In this document: positions 54,863 to 64,000 of the stretch, in pieces | Numbering within the stretch: position 1 is the stretch's first letter | How the letters are laid out: each line of letters starts with the position of its first letter | Assembly (NCBI GenBank): GCA_030144725.1 | Contig: JASKMD010000018.1 | Span: forward strand, 3,545,026 to 3,609,025 | Source of the DNA: Haematococcus lacustris | Taxonomy: Eukaryota > Chlorophyta > Chlorophyceae > Chlamydomonadales > Haematococcaceae | DNA length: 64,000 nucleotides | Direction of reading: 5' to 3' | Made by a program: the position numbers and the translations under genes | Notes under the pieces: model-generated | Told to the model about the DNA's origin: nothing | Database searches by the model: none | What the model saw: the letters and a program-made list of their open reading frames with translations, nothing else

Positions 54863-55209
54863 CCCAAGAACCACTACGCCACTTAGTCTGTTTACCCTAA
54901 GACGCGGTGTGGGACGTATACTAGGAGCTCAACTTAGCATGGCAGCGGTTCAGCATGCGCCATGTTTCGCAAGAGTACTAAAAGCGCTTGCAAATAAAGT
55001 TCACTGTCGCAATCACAATTGTACCTGAGGCTTGCGAGCTCAACAGAGACTCACCTAGGTGCAGCAGACGCGACAGCAAAACAAGTGTAGCTGTAAATTC
55101 ACGAAGGGCAGCCCCACGGTGCAGCCTTACCCGCTTGCAGCTTCTAACAACATGCATTCCCGCTAGAAATTCGTAAACCCACCACCTCGCAGCCTAGTTA
55201 TCATCCAGG
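54863..55209. promoter_or_regulatory. Upstream region of the kinase gene
   Basis: The 350 bases before the kinase ATG hold no other gene. I see no clear TATA box. The kinase transcription start should be here or in the adjoining repeat arm. Confidence 0.3.
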
Positions 55210-58200
55210 ATGGGATGTGCCAGCTCCACCCCCGTAAATGACGAACTGGAGTACAAAGACGTCAAGCAGGAACCAGAAAAGACAGAGTTCGACACTCAAC
55301 ACCACATCCCAGCATCTGTTGAGGCCGCCCTCACAGGCAGTGCACGCGGACCCGATCGGAAAGGCGTTAAGTTTGCTGGGGACGTACTAGACACCCCCAG
55401 CAGCAAGCGTAATGGCGATGACGACGGCGTCGACAGCGTCAGCCGAGCAGTTTCCGTGTCGGGAAGGCCCAGGTCAGCAAGCTTTCATGCAAGCCAACCT
55501 CCCCGGCTTAAGTCTAATGATCCAGCTCGACCCATGATGCATCCCCCCCACACACAGCCGGACCAGCATCTCAGCCAAGCGGGAGAAAAGCTTCGTTGGA
55601 GCAGACCTCAAATCTATAATGGATGAGCATGGCATGCTGAACCCTCTAGTTTCACGTCAACTCTCTGTGGTAGGCTCTGAATGGCACACATTTGGTTGCA
55701 GATCACAGACTCATGAGCATGTGTGCTTTTTGCAACCAAGCATTATGGAATGCAACCTTTATTGCAGATGTCCCATTACAGCGTACGTTCAGAGTCCGGC
55801 TCGGTGATGATAACACCTGAGGATGCTGAGGCGCCCTTTAAGCTCATTAGGCTCATTGGCAGGGGTGGCTTTGGCAATGTTTACCTGGGTGATTGGGACG
55901 AAGAACGGGTGGCAATAAAGGTGACTGATGCATAGTGATGCCACTAATCATCAGAAGCCACTGCTGTTCACGCATTTAGTTTTGCTTGCCAGCCTAGTTG
56001 GCAAGGCCTGCTTGCTTGTTTCCTTGCTTGCTTTCTTGCAGATCATTGCTGGGAACACTAATGCAGACCAGCCGGAGGAGCAAGAGTGGGAGGCTCGCAA
56101 GGAGCGCATGGTGAGACCAGGCTACAAACCTTCTCAGCTCTTAGCTTGTGTTCCAGGAATGGTTGGTCAGCAAATAGCCCTATTTACTGTACAGGCACAA
56201 ATGGAGGCGATTTTGATGTCAGCTATCAACCACCCCAACATTGTCCGCACCTACAAGGCAAGTTTGTCGCCTGGCCTCTTCTTTATCACATGCTAGGAGC
56301 TGAGCAAGCCACCACTCTCCCTGACAAGACTTCAGTATCCTGGTATGGGGCTATCTGCCTGCTCCCACCAAGCAAAACTATTGACACCTCCCAGCCCCCA
56401 GCCTGTCTCTCCAACCTTGCCTGGTACTACATCCATCTATCTGTTACAAATAGTTACGTTACTACAGCTTCCTCCTGCATTGCTTCTGGGTACTGCACTG
56501 CATGCAGGTGACCAGCCACAGTGGTGAGCACCTCGACCCTGAGCTGCTCAGTGTTGAGAGGCAGCTGTTGGCAAGTTCAGGTGGTGGTGACCCAGAGTCA
56601 GGCGTACCCTCCTTTGAGTGGCACATCATCATGGAGTTCTGCGACAAAGGCTCTCTGAGCAGAGCCTTGGCCATGTTCAAGTAAGCAGTGGGAGCTGCAG
56701 CTTGACCCCTATGCTATGTCCTCTCAGCCCCCTTGTCCCACACTAGGGCCTCCATTTAAGCCGGACCAGTAGTGGCCACTAGCAGCCACTAGCAGGAATA
56801 CTAGGGGCCACTAGTGGCCTGATTCCAATGGTGTTAATGGGCTGTGTGGAGTACACCCAATGCACATGGACATGGTAGCTTCATGGAGGGCACTGCTACG
56901 CAGGCTGCATGAGCCGGTCGACTCTTCCACTGTGAACTGGGATTGCTGGGCATGCTTAGAAACATTGAAGGAGGTGGTCAGTGCCCTTATCTTCCTACAC
57001 GAGCACAAGATCTTGCATGGCGATTTGAAGGTGGGTGCACTGCAGCCTCCCATCTGACTGCCAGGATGCTGTGTGGCATGGCTGCGGGGTATCCTTGTTT
57101 TGCCTGTCGCCCACCCACAGATGTTCTCTTGTACACATGGCTTCATGTAGCCGTCACGTTATCATAGTTTTGACAGCACTGGATCGCAAAGCGTGCAGAG
57201 ACAAATGCCCCACAGTCGTCTGCCCTACCTGGACCCCTTTCTTGCCTATCCTCTGGTTCCTATCTACCTGTGATGCCTGCATTGGCACTTGTATTTGTGC
57301 AGGCCGCCAATGTGTTACTTGCTTCTGACGAATCAGATCGGAGGGGTTGGATCGCCAAGGTTGCCGACTTCGGTCTGGCTCGAGTCCTGAAGGACAAGAA
57401 TCACATCAAGACGCAGACCTTTGGCACCGTGACCCACATGCCCCCTGAGCTGCTGGCCAAGGGCACCCTATCACCTTCGTCAGATGTGTATGCGGTGAGC
57501 GCTGACAGCCTGCACAGCCTACAGCACACCATGCTCCAGCATGTGTTGCCTGACTGTCAGATTGGGTCTGTAAAGCCTTATGGCTGACTGTGGATGGCTT
57601 CCAGGGATGATAGGCATTGGAAGTGACAACACGCAAACCCAGTGGTCGACTGCATCACCGGGCACAAGCATGGAAGTGTCATTGCTGCGGCTGGGCTTTG
57701 AGCTTGTGACAGCTTTGCAGTTCATTTGATGATGTGGTTGCACAAAAGCAAGCAACCTTGATGCCATAAGATGGCCTGCAGGTGGGCGTGCTCATGTGGG
57801 AGCTCTTCACAGCGGAGAAAGTGTTCAAGCAGCTGAGCGACAGTGAGGTCATTCTGGCAGTCGTCACAAAGAAGGCGAGGCCTACATTTCCGTCAGACTG
57901 CCCCAGCAAGTAAGGCACGACTAACATGCAGCGCTGCACCATAACCTGAACTGCAGCAATGCTGCCCTGTATGCATGAGCTGACCCTTAACCCACCCAAA
58001 GGGGCAGTAGTCTTGCTTAGTATGACAAACATGCCCCAACGCAAGCTGGTTCAGCTTGAACAATGCATAGCGCACACTGCTGGGCAAAGAGCTCCTGCTA
58101 CCGAGTGCCAGGGCTCCTGCTACTGTTCCTGCTCCTGGGTGCCTGTGTTTGAGGCCAGCCATAGACTACATATGGGCACTCCTTGCCCTCGGCAAGCAAC

Positions 58201-61200
58201 AGTGACCTGCCAGGCCATGAGCACAGCACCACTGGGCGCCGCTCAACCTCCCCCACATACTGGAGGTTGTAGGCTTAGTTGAGGTCCCGCCTGCCAACAA
58301 GGCTGGGAATTGGGTATAGGCTTCATTGCCTTGCCTATCAACTTGCACTGCTAGTCAGCATAAGCGTCAGTCGATTAGCGTCAGTGGAAGGCACTATATG
58401 CAGCAAAGCTCACCTGACCTCAGGGTAGCCTTGCTGACCTGGCACTATTGTTGCCCTGCTGCTCTGGCCCTTCTTTCTCCCCCTGGTGATTAAGGCCCCA
58501 TCGGCCATCTGCTTTAGCACCACCAGCATGCACCGTAGATGCCAACGGGTTAAACCTTGTCAACTGCACTCCAAACCATGTACCTTTGGACCTCCTTGGT
58601 TTGTTGTGCCCAGCAACCCCTCTCTGCCCCCTTGTTCCTCACTAGGGTCTCCATTTGAGCTGGACCAGTAGTGGCCACTAGCAGCCACTAGCAGGAGTAA
58701 TAGGGGCCACTAGTGGCCTGACTGAAATGGTGTTAATGGGCTGTGTGGAGTATACCCAATGCACATGGACATGGTGCACGAGTGCCGACCACCTACACTA
58801 TAGCCTGACCCCTGAGGGCTATTGTGTAGAGTTGGCATGAAAAACATGCGCTGATTGTAAGCTGATGACAGTTCAACAAAGGGGGGCTCACTACTGTGCT
58901 GCAACAGCCTGCCGCTGCTGGGCCTTGTGTGGCTTGTCTCGCAGATGCTTGTACCCCAGGCCAGGGTAGTCTTGCCCTTGGCTGGCAGCTTAACCTGGTC
59001 AAGCCACCAGCACAGCTCCAGCGGGCGCCACCTGCTCTCCCCAATGCACTGCATGTTCAGCGCTGCATTGCAGTCCCTGTCCAGCCACCTGCCTGGCTGT
59101 GGTGCTGGCTTGGCTTTGGCAGCCTTGCCCTCGCTCAGCTTAGCTGCCTGCTCAGCCTTGGTGTGCTTTCTGCGCTTGGCTGGAGGGAGAGTGCTGGGAC
59201 CTGGTTCTGAGGCTGCTGCCGGTGTGGCTTCCTGGCTGCTGCATGGGGCCTGTGGGGCCTTGCGGGGGGCCACTACCGGGCACCATATCAGGCCCCGCAC
59301 AGGCTGGTCATGCTGCTGGCTCCAGACTGGGCGCAATAGGCGGAGGTCCACCTGCCCTGTTGGGGGCTTCCAGCCTGCACGCCTGGTGGGCTGCTCATGG
59401 CCCAGCTCCTTCTCACATGGCTGCTTGCCATCCACTGCTAAGCTGACCCGGGTGGTGCGGTGCTCATCAACAAGCACCACCCTGCCCCGCAGCTGGTCTG
59501 AGCCCCTGGGCCTGCACACCACCTTGCAGCAGGCCCACAGCACCGCATCAGCACCCCACCCACCGCTGGTGCCAATGCTAGCAGCGCCAAAGAACACCAC
59601 TAGCTGCTTGGCACGCCCATGGCGCACCATGGACACGTCCGCCATGTCCTTCTTCAACTACAGCCATGCACACAAGGCACATACATGGTGGCTGACATGG
59701 TGGCACCGGGTTAGGCATTCCTAGTGTTCCAGCCATTCCTGCGATCCTGTCGTTGTTTTCCTTGAGGTGAGCCAGATGCCGCGATGGAACCAACAGTAGC
59801 GACGGGTAATCACACATCGCGTAACTCACGGAGCTAACAGTCGGCTAGGGACACGCACCTTTCAGTTTCTTTGCCGGGCCCTTCTTTTGCTTGTTGGTGC
59901 CCTTCCACTTCTTCTTAGCCATCCAGGTCCATGGCACATGGGAAGCAAGCGGTGCCGGTTGCAGCTCCAGCTTAGGCAGCCTTGCCCTTTCCTTTTGCAA
60001 CCCCGAGCAACCCTTCTCAATACGTGTGGTACTAGGCAATACGTTGTGCAGCTTGCCAGCGGCATGTCCAGCACATGATGCTGGGGGTGTTCCATGCCGT
60101 CAATGCATGAAGGGTCATGGCGTTGCCAACTCGACACAGGTCTAGCAGGGCTGCTAGTCGTAAGCCCATGTCCACCATGCTGCTAACAGATACAAGTTCC
60201 TGGCAGAGAAATGCTGGGCAGACATGTCTGAGCTGCGGCCCTCCCTGGAATCTCTGCTGAATGAGCTGGAGAACCTACAAGCAAACCTCTGCCCACAGGT
60301 GAGCACCCCATCAACGCGCCTCCCCTTGCGATGAGGTTACCCCTCTGCATCATTAGCTTCACAACTGCCCCACAGCCTTGCTCATGTCAGATCCCTCCCC
60401 TTGCAGCTCCACAACATTCCGCCTGCAGCACGTCATGCCACATGCCATCCCGCCCTATGTGATGTACTTGGTCTGCCTGACAATGATCCAATGAGCGCAC
60501 ACATCCATTTGAAAGGTGTCATGCCGCCTGAAAAGTGCCATGCTGCATTTTGCCCTTTCTCCAGGACCTAGCAGGTTTGTCTGACGTGCCCTCATTGGAG
60601 CGCACATCTGTGTGGCCTTCACGCAGGGTGATGAGACACCGCCCATGCTGTGCAAGGTTTATCCAACACGTCAGAAACCCCTTGAGCAGTACCGTCAGCA
60701 GCTGGCTGCCGCAGCTGCAGCTGCCACGCAGACTGGCACAGCATCACCGAGCACCCTTGCGCCAGTGATGCCCACCCTAGCGCAGCCTCGGCCCATGGTT
60801 CTTGGCACCCACCCAGTCAAGGTGATGCATGGGTCCTGACCCTTTGACCCTGACCCTTTGAATAGTGCCAGTATTGATGGTCACACCACCCACTCTAGTC
60901 TGTTCGTTTTGTTTGTTTGTTTGTTCGTTTGCAGCCTGCACTCCGCAACCGGGTGTCAGCAAACAAGTCTACTAGCCCGCTGGGGCGAGAGTCTGGCCAC
61001 CACAAGTCAGCAGCCCCAGGCAGTCTCCAGCAAGGCTCCCCTGAGCAGCCAGGGCCCACTCCACGCACCAAGTCCTTTGCCGGCGCAGCTGCAGGGGCTA
61101 GGTCTGCCGTTGCAAATGCAAGCACAGTAAGTCAGTTGCCTGCAACCCTAGCCCAACAGGATCCACTGTCAGATGCAAGGCATGTGCATGCAAGCAAGCA

Positions 61201-61732
61201 ATTGAGGCACAACATAACAAGGGACACTGCGCTTCAGGTTGCCAGGCTAGGTAGCTAGCCATTGGCCTAGCAATGAGTCAATGATGTCAGGCAGCTGCAT
61301 GGGGTGGCATGCACTGGCTCTACAGTGCAAGTACTGAGGACCGTGCGCACAGACTGAATGCCCAGATGCATCAGTGCTGAACATCCACACTGGCACAGCA
61401 AGCATGCCAGTGTGTAGTATAGGCCATCATCCACCTTGTCCTCACCTTGTCATCTGCAGGGGCCAGAAATGCCACCACAGCCTTCTGCGTCTCGCCTGAA
61501 AAACTGCTCCCCACGCCCCCCCTCACATCAAGCCAGCCCAGACCCACCGCCAACCCGGCCCTCGCTGCGCCAGGTGCCCTCAGGCACCCTCAAAAGCGCG
61601 CTGCGGCCAAACAGCCCGTCTAGCCCCAGAGCAGTGCCTGGGGTGGTGGCAGAGGCACAGGTGGCCCAGACCCGCAACCATGCGGAGAGCACTGCCTCAG
61701 TGAGCAACGTTGCTGTGGGAGTGGCGCAATGA
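55210..61732 (+). CDS. Raf-like (TKL) protein kinase with N-myristoylation signal
   Basis: Thirteen exons agree in phase (55,210-55,472; 55,558-55,669; 55,768-55,920; 56,042-56,110; 56,195-56,257; 56,508-56,680; 56,889-57,030; 57,303-57,494; 57,782-57,909; 60,190-60,298; 60,627-60,821; 60,935-61,126; 61,460-61,732), giving 687 residues. The start MGCASSTP carries Gly2 and Cys3 for myristoyl and palmitoyl anchors, so it probably acts at a membrane. The kinase domain has GRGGFGNVY (ATP loop), VAIK, Glu in QMEAILMSAINHPNIV, EFCDKGSLSRAL, the catalytic loop HGDLKAANVLL (HGD for HRD), ADFGLARVL, GTVTHMPPELL and SDVYAVGVLMWELF. The C-terminal 220 residues are Pro/Ser/Ala-rich. The intron after 56,257 has a GC donor. 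A 2.28-kb intron (57,910-60,189) carries an antisense Fanzor. All catalytic residues are present. Confidence 0.88.
56745..56876 (-). repeat. Fanzor group B 3'-flank fragment in a kinase intron
   Basis: ACTAGGGCCTCCATTTAAGC, AGTAGTGGCCACTAG and GTGGAGTACACCCAATGCAC match the group B flank near 58,640-58,770. It ends about 12 bases before the acceptor used by the kinase exon at 56,889. No coding part of the Fanzor is attached. Confidence 0.75.
58620..58870 (-). ncRNA. Group B Fanzor 3' flank, candidate guide-RNA region
   Basis: On the minus strand it runs from the C-terminal tail (AYNQRMFFMPTLHN) into a 250-base flank shared by all group B copies, with palindromes GGCCACTAGTGGCC and AGTAGTGGCCACT and a sharp end near CTCACTAGGG. 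The same layout as groups A and C. Transcription is unproven. Confidence 0.4.
58710..59657 (-). CDS. Fanzor group B copy 3: open RuvC-II/RuvC-III exon in a kinase intron
   Basis: One uninterrupted frame of 315 codons: KKDMADVSMVRHGRAKQLVV, GGWGADAVLWACCKVV, RuvC-II (GRVVLVDEHRTTRVSLAV, catalytic Glu), PVRGLIWCPVVAPRK (one Cys of the zinc region), a Lys/Ala linker (PPAKRRKHTKAEQAAK, possibly nuclear-targeting), RuvC-III (GRWLDRDCNAALNMQCIGES, catalytic Asp) and a C-terminal part that runs into the 3' flank. The first exon with RuvC-I, joined in other copies at EQFFKQ, is absent: beyond about 59,725 the sequence becomes the lysine-rich repeat. It could not cut DNA without that Asp. It runs antisense to the kinase. 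The alternative ORF end inside the flank may be chance. Confidence 0.7.
   Translation of the reverse strand: MKKDMADVSMVRHGRAKQLVVFFGAASIGTSGGWGADAVLWACCKVVCRPRGSDQLRGRVVLVDEHRTTRVSLAVDGKQPCEKELGHEQPTRRAGWKPPTGQVDLRLLRPVWSQQHDQPVRGLIWCPVVAPRKAPQAPCSSQEATPAAASEPGPSTLPPAKRRKHTKAEQAAKLSEGKAAKAKPAPQPGRWLDRDCNAALNMQCIGESRWRPLELCWWLDQVKLPAKGKTTLAWGTSICETSHTRPSSGRLLQHSSEPPFVELSSAYNQRMFFMPTLHNSPQGSGYSVGGRHSCTMSMCIGYTPHSPLTPFQSGH
59735..59925 (-). repeat. Diverged copy of the lysine-rich peptide gene exons
   Basis: Matches 2,705-2,909 including the intron between the exons. The start reads MAKKKWKGTNKQKKGPAKKL. The second exon homology stops at GCAGGAATGGCTGG, where the Fanzor-derived sequence begins. 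Shared intron sequence shows DNA-level duplication rather than a retrocopy. Confidence 0.75.
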
Positions 61733-63395
61733 CAGTGTCGACTTGTGAGGCTAGGAGAGTGCGCGATAGAGGGGTCCATGATCTGGATCAGTACCCTAGG
61801 ATCACACTGTCCCATTTTCTAGCTGCACACTGGCCCAGCCAGCCACTTAGGCACTGTCCTCATACGCATGTATGCAAGCCAGCATATGAAATCTGAACCT
61901 GCTATAGTCTCTACATGTGGGCACCTTGGCACATCTTTTCCTCACTTGGAGGCTCCCTGTCATCATGAGTTTGTCCTGCCCTGTGTCTGTCCTCCACTCA
62001 AAGGTCACAGGCAGGGCCTACATGGCCATCATGTGTTTGTCAAATGTGCAGTGAGGTCTGCGTTGGCTTTGCTGCTCCTGCTCCTGCTGCCACCTATACC
62101 GTGCATGGGCAGTGTCGCATTGGCAGTCCCTCTTGGCCTCTGTTGCCTGTGGCATACCCATGGCATACCCATGGCAGGCAGGCAGGCAGGCTAAGCCACC
62201 TGCACTATATCCTTGGAACCAGCTGCTGCCACGCACCAGCAGGCGTGCATGGCAGCACTCAGCTTGAATACCCTTAGCTTGGGGACTGTGCGGTAGGCTG
62301 AGTTTCCTATGCTTCAGTTGTCCCCCGACCTGCGGAGGGGACATTTTGTTCGTGTTGTCTGGCAACAGACGGTAGGGACCCAGGCAGGCCTGTCAAACCC
62401 CTGACGGTAGGCTTTGTCATGGGAGCAGATGATGCTGATGATGGTTTACACCATTGTCACTGTCAGCGTGGTATGGGAGCAGAGGCCGAGCTATGTGGTG
62501 CGGCTGATGCTCATATGCACCTTGGCCCCTCGTCAGCTTGACATATGTGGCACCTGGGCTGCTGTAGTTTGGAAGTGATATTGGCTGGTGTGCTTGACAA
62601 AAACTGGCTGCGAGTGATTGTGGGATGACCCTGGTTCTTGTTCTGTATTTTCCTGATACTCCCTGGCTGCTCACTGATCAAAGCTATGGTAGTAAGGAGA
62701 GGTGGAATATTAAGGGTGTATTGGCGTGAATCACATGGCACCACACGTTTTGGAGAGGCAGATTTCAGCAGAAGTCCGCACGAGTATGACCAGGTTCAGA
62801 TTAACCAATGGCGGTGTGAGGGTGGAGAAGGCTTGTTTCGAGTGGGCTACTATGATTAGCCGCACATGCACAAGATGCACAGAGGGGTAATGGATGATGC
62901 CATGCTTTTCATGTTTGGGTGCACTGCCACGAGCTCCATCAGGGAGCAGCCTGCCATGACTATCCGTTGTTGAACCTGGTGATAGACGGGATGTTGCCTT
63001 CGTTTTTACCCCACGTACACCTTCGGTTGTGCATCTAGCTTCGACTTGCCATACAGGCAATCCCTAACCCCTGAGAGTGGAAGGGCGGCCAAGCAGCCTG
63101 ACAGCTGACTGCTAAAGCGGTGTCAGCCATCAATAACAAGGCTAAAGGATTCGCGTCATGGTGTCTTGGCTCTGTGTAATGGCGATGATGATGAACATCA
63201 TCAAGCAAAATCATTGCTATATCATTGCAGGTGGCCACATTTGCTAACTCAAAGGCCCAACAGTATTGCTTGGGTTCCCCTGTTCAAGTGGATGGATGCA
63301 ATGCCATTGCACACGATGAGGAACCAGCCTCCATCTGCCCACCTTATTCCGTTGTAGGCTACAGCTGATGACGCTGTCACTGTGGCTTGGGCTGC
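61733..63395. other. Gap downstream of the kinase gene
   Basis: Presumably holds the kinase 3' UTR. Short frames (for example 62,638-62,859) show no family. GCAGGCAGGCAGGCAGG-type repeats occur near 62,173-62,190. Nothing else recognised. Confidence 0.45.
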
Positions 63396-63720
63396 CTCAG
63401 GGATGATGGGTCAAGGCAGTGAGGCTGCTGGGGGGGCTGCCTGGCCGCGGGGGGCTTGTAGGCGTATGCCGAGGGCCACTACGGGGCATCACATCAGGCC
63501 CCATCCTTGATTGTCATGCCACTTGCTCCAGACGCTTGTGGCCATCTACAGCTGAGCTGGTCCGGCTGGTGTGGCTCTTACCTTGCTAACACCACCTTTA
63601 TCCTGTGGAGCCAACCCACTAGCACCGCCTTTCCCATTCAATAGCTCAGGGCGCCTAGGCCCATCCTTCACCTTGTGCCAGGCCTGCAGCACTGCCTGGG
63701 CACTCCCAATGCCTCACATC
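63396..63720 (-). pseudogene. Decayed Fanzor fragment (group B-like)
   Basis: GGCCACTACGGGGCATCACA followed by TCAGGCCCCATCCTTGATTG parallels the minus-strand zinc-region coding of the copy at 59,270-59,310, and the block around 63,535-63,700 parallels the RuvC-II region, heavily mutated. No frame is open. The remaining 63,721-64,000 holds nothing recognised. Confidence 0.5.
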
Positions 63721-64000
63721 ATATCCCATGAACCATATCTTGGGGTCCTCCCTGACTCACGCGATCCTATGACTCATGTGGGCAAATGCATGGACACTGT
63801 TGGCTACCCACAGTCTGCACGATTTGGGGTAAGCAAGGGGGTTTGTGCAGCCAGGCTGAAGACCAGGCTAAACTGTGGACAGAGGCTATGGCCTGACAAG
63901 CTGGCACAGAACACTAAACAGGCTGGAAGCAGGCCGGCATGCAGCACCTTGGCCCCAGCCTGTGTGGCCATCATGGTGCAGGTCTGCAGCCAAACCCTTC

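Overview
The window is a nuclear, repeat-loaded stretch of a GC-rich eukaryotic genome, most probably a chlamydomonadalean green alga; the mix of repeats and domesticated genes would fit Haematococcus, but I cannot prove the species. The reasons are GT-AG introns in every host gene, genes for a plastid-type ribosomal protein and for organelle-targeted proteins, GC-rich minisatellites, and a mobile-element load (Fanzor/TnpB-like, KDZ, chromovirus, copia, hAT MITE) typical of these algae. No bacterial operons, CRISPR array or rRNA genes are visible.

Host genes, left to right: the 5' half of a meiotic MutS homologue (MSH4-like, minus, 0.5-1.7 kb); a small lysine-rich peptide gene (2.5-2.9 kb, minus); an SLC17/PHT4-type anion transporter (17.5-21.3 kb, plus); unrecognised minus-strand genes with signal peptides (26-28 kb and 29 kb); plastid ribosomal protein uL24 (47.0-47.7 kb, minus); a PRXL2/SELENOU-type thioredoxin-fold protein with an in-frame TGA exactly at the first Cys of its CxxC site (51.3-53.6 kb, minus); and a 13-exon, N-myristoylatable Raf-like (TKL) protein kinase (55.2-61.7 kb, plus). 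For the last three I could place phase-consistent splice sites through the whole coding region.

The rest is dominated by mobile DNA. At least nine full, truncated or rearranged copies of RuvC-fold, TnpB-like (Fanzor) genes fall into four sequence groups (called A-D here). Group A has one nearly complete copy (16.9-14.2 kb, minus) with RuvC-I, -II and -III all recognisable, followed by a 3' flank that is repeated downstream of a second, internally deleted copy; this is the place where a guide RNA would be expected. Group B includes an open 315-residue RuvC-II/III reading frame lying antisense inside an intron of the kinase gene. Group D fragments form the arms of a 1-kb inverted repeat that encloses the selenoprotein candidate. 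A decayed KDZ transposase lies at 7.8-10.1 kb.

From 31.46 to 41.98 kb a Ty1/copia element (156-bp LTRs, target duplication GCCAT) is inserted in a group C Fanzor 3' flank, and it is itself split by a chromovirus (300-bp LTRs identical by eye, target duplication CTTGC), so three layers of insertion can be dated relative to one another. Two small hAT-type elements with the same terminal repeats and perfect 8-bp target duplications (45.9 and 49.1 kb) add to this. Long stretches between these features hold minisatellites, dispersed repeats and sequence in which I recognise nothing.
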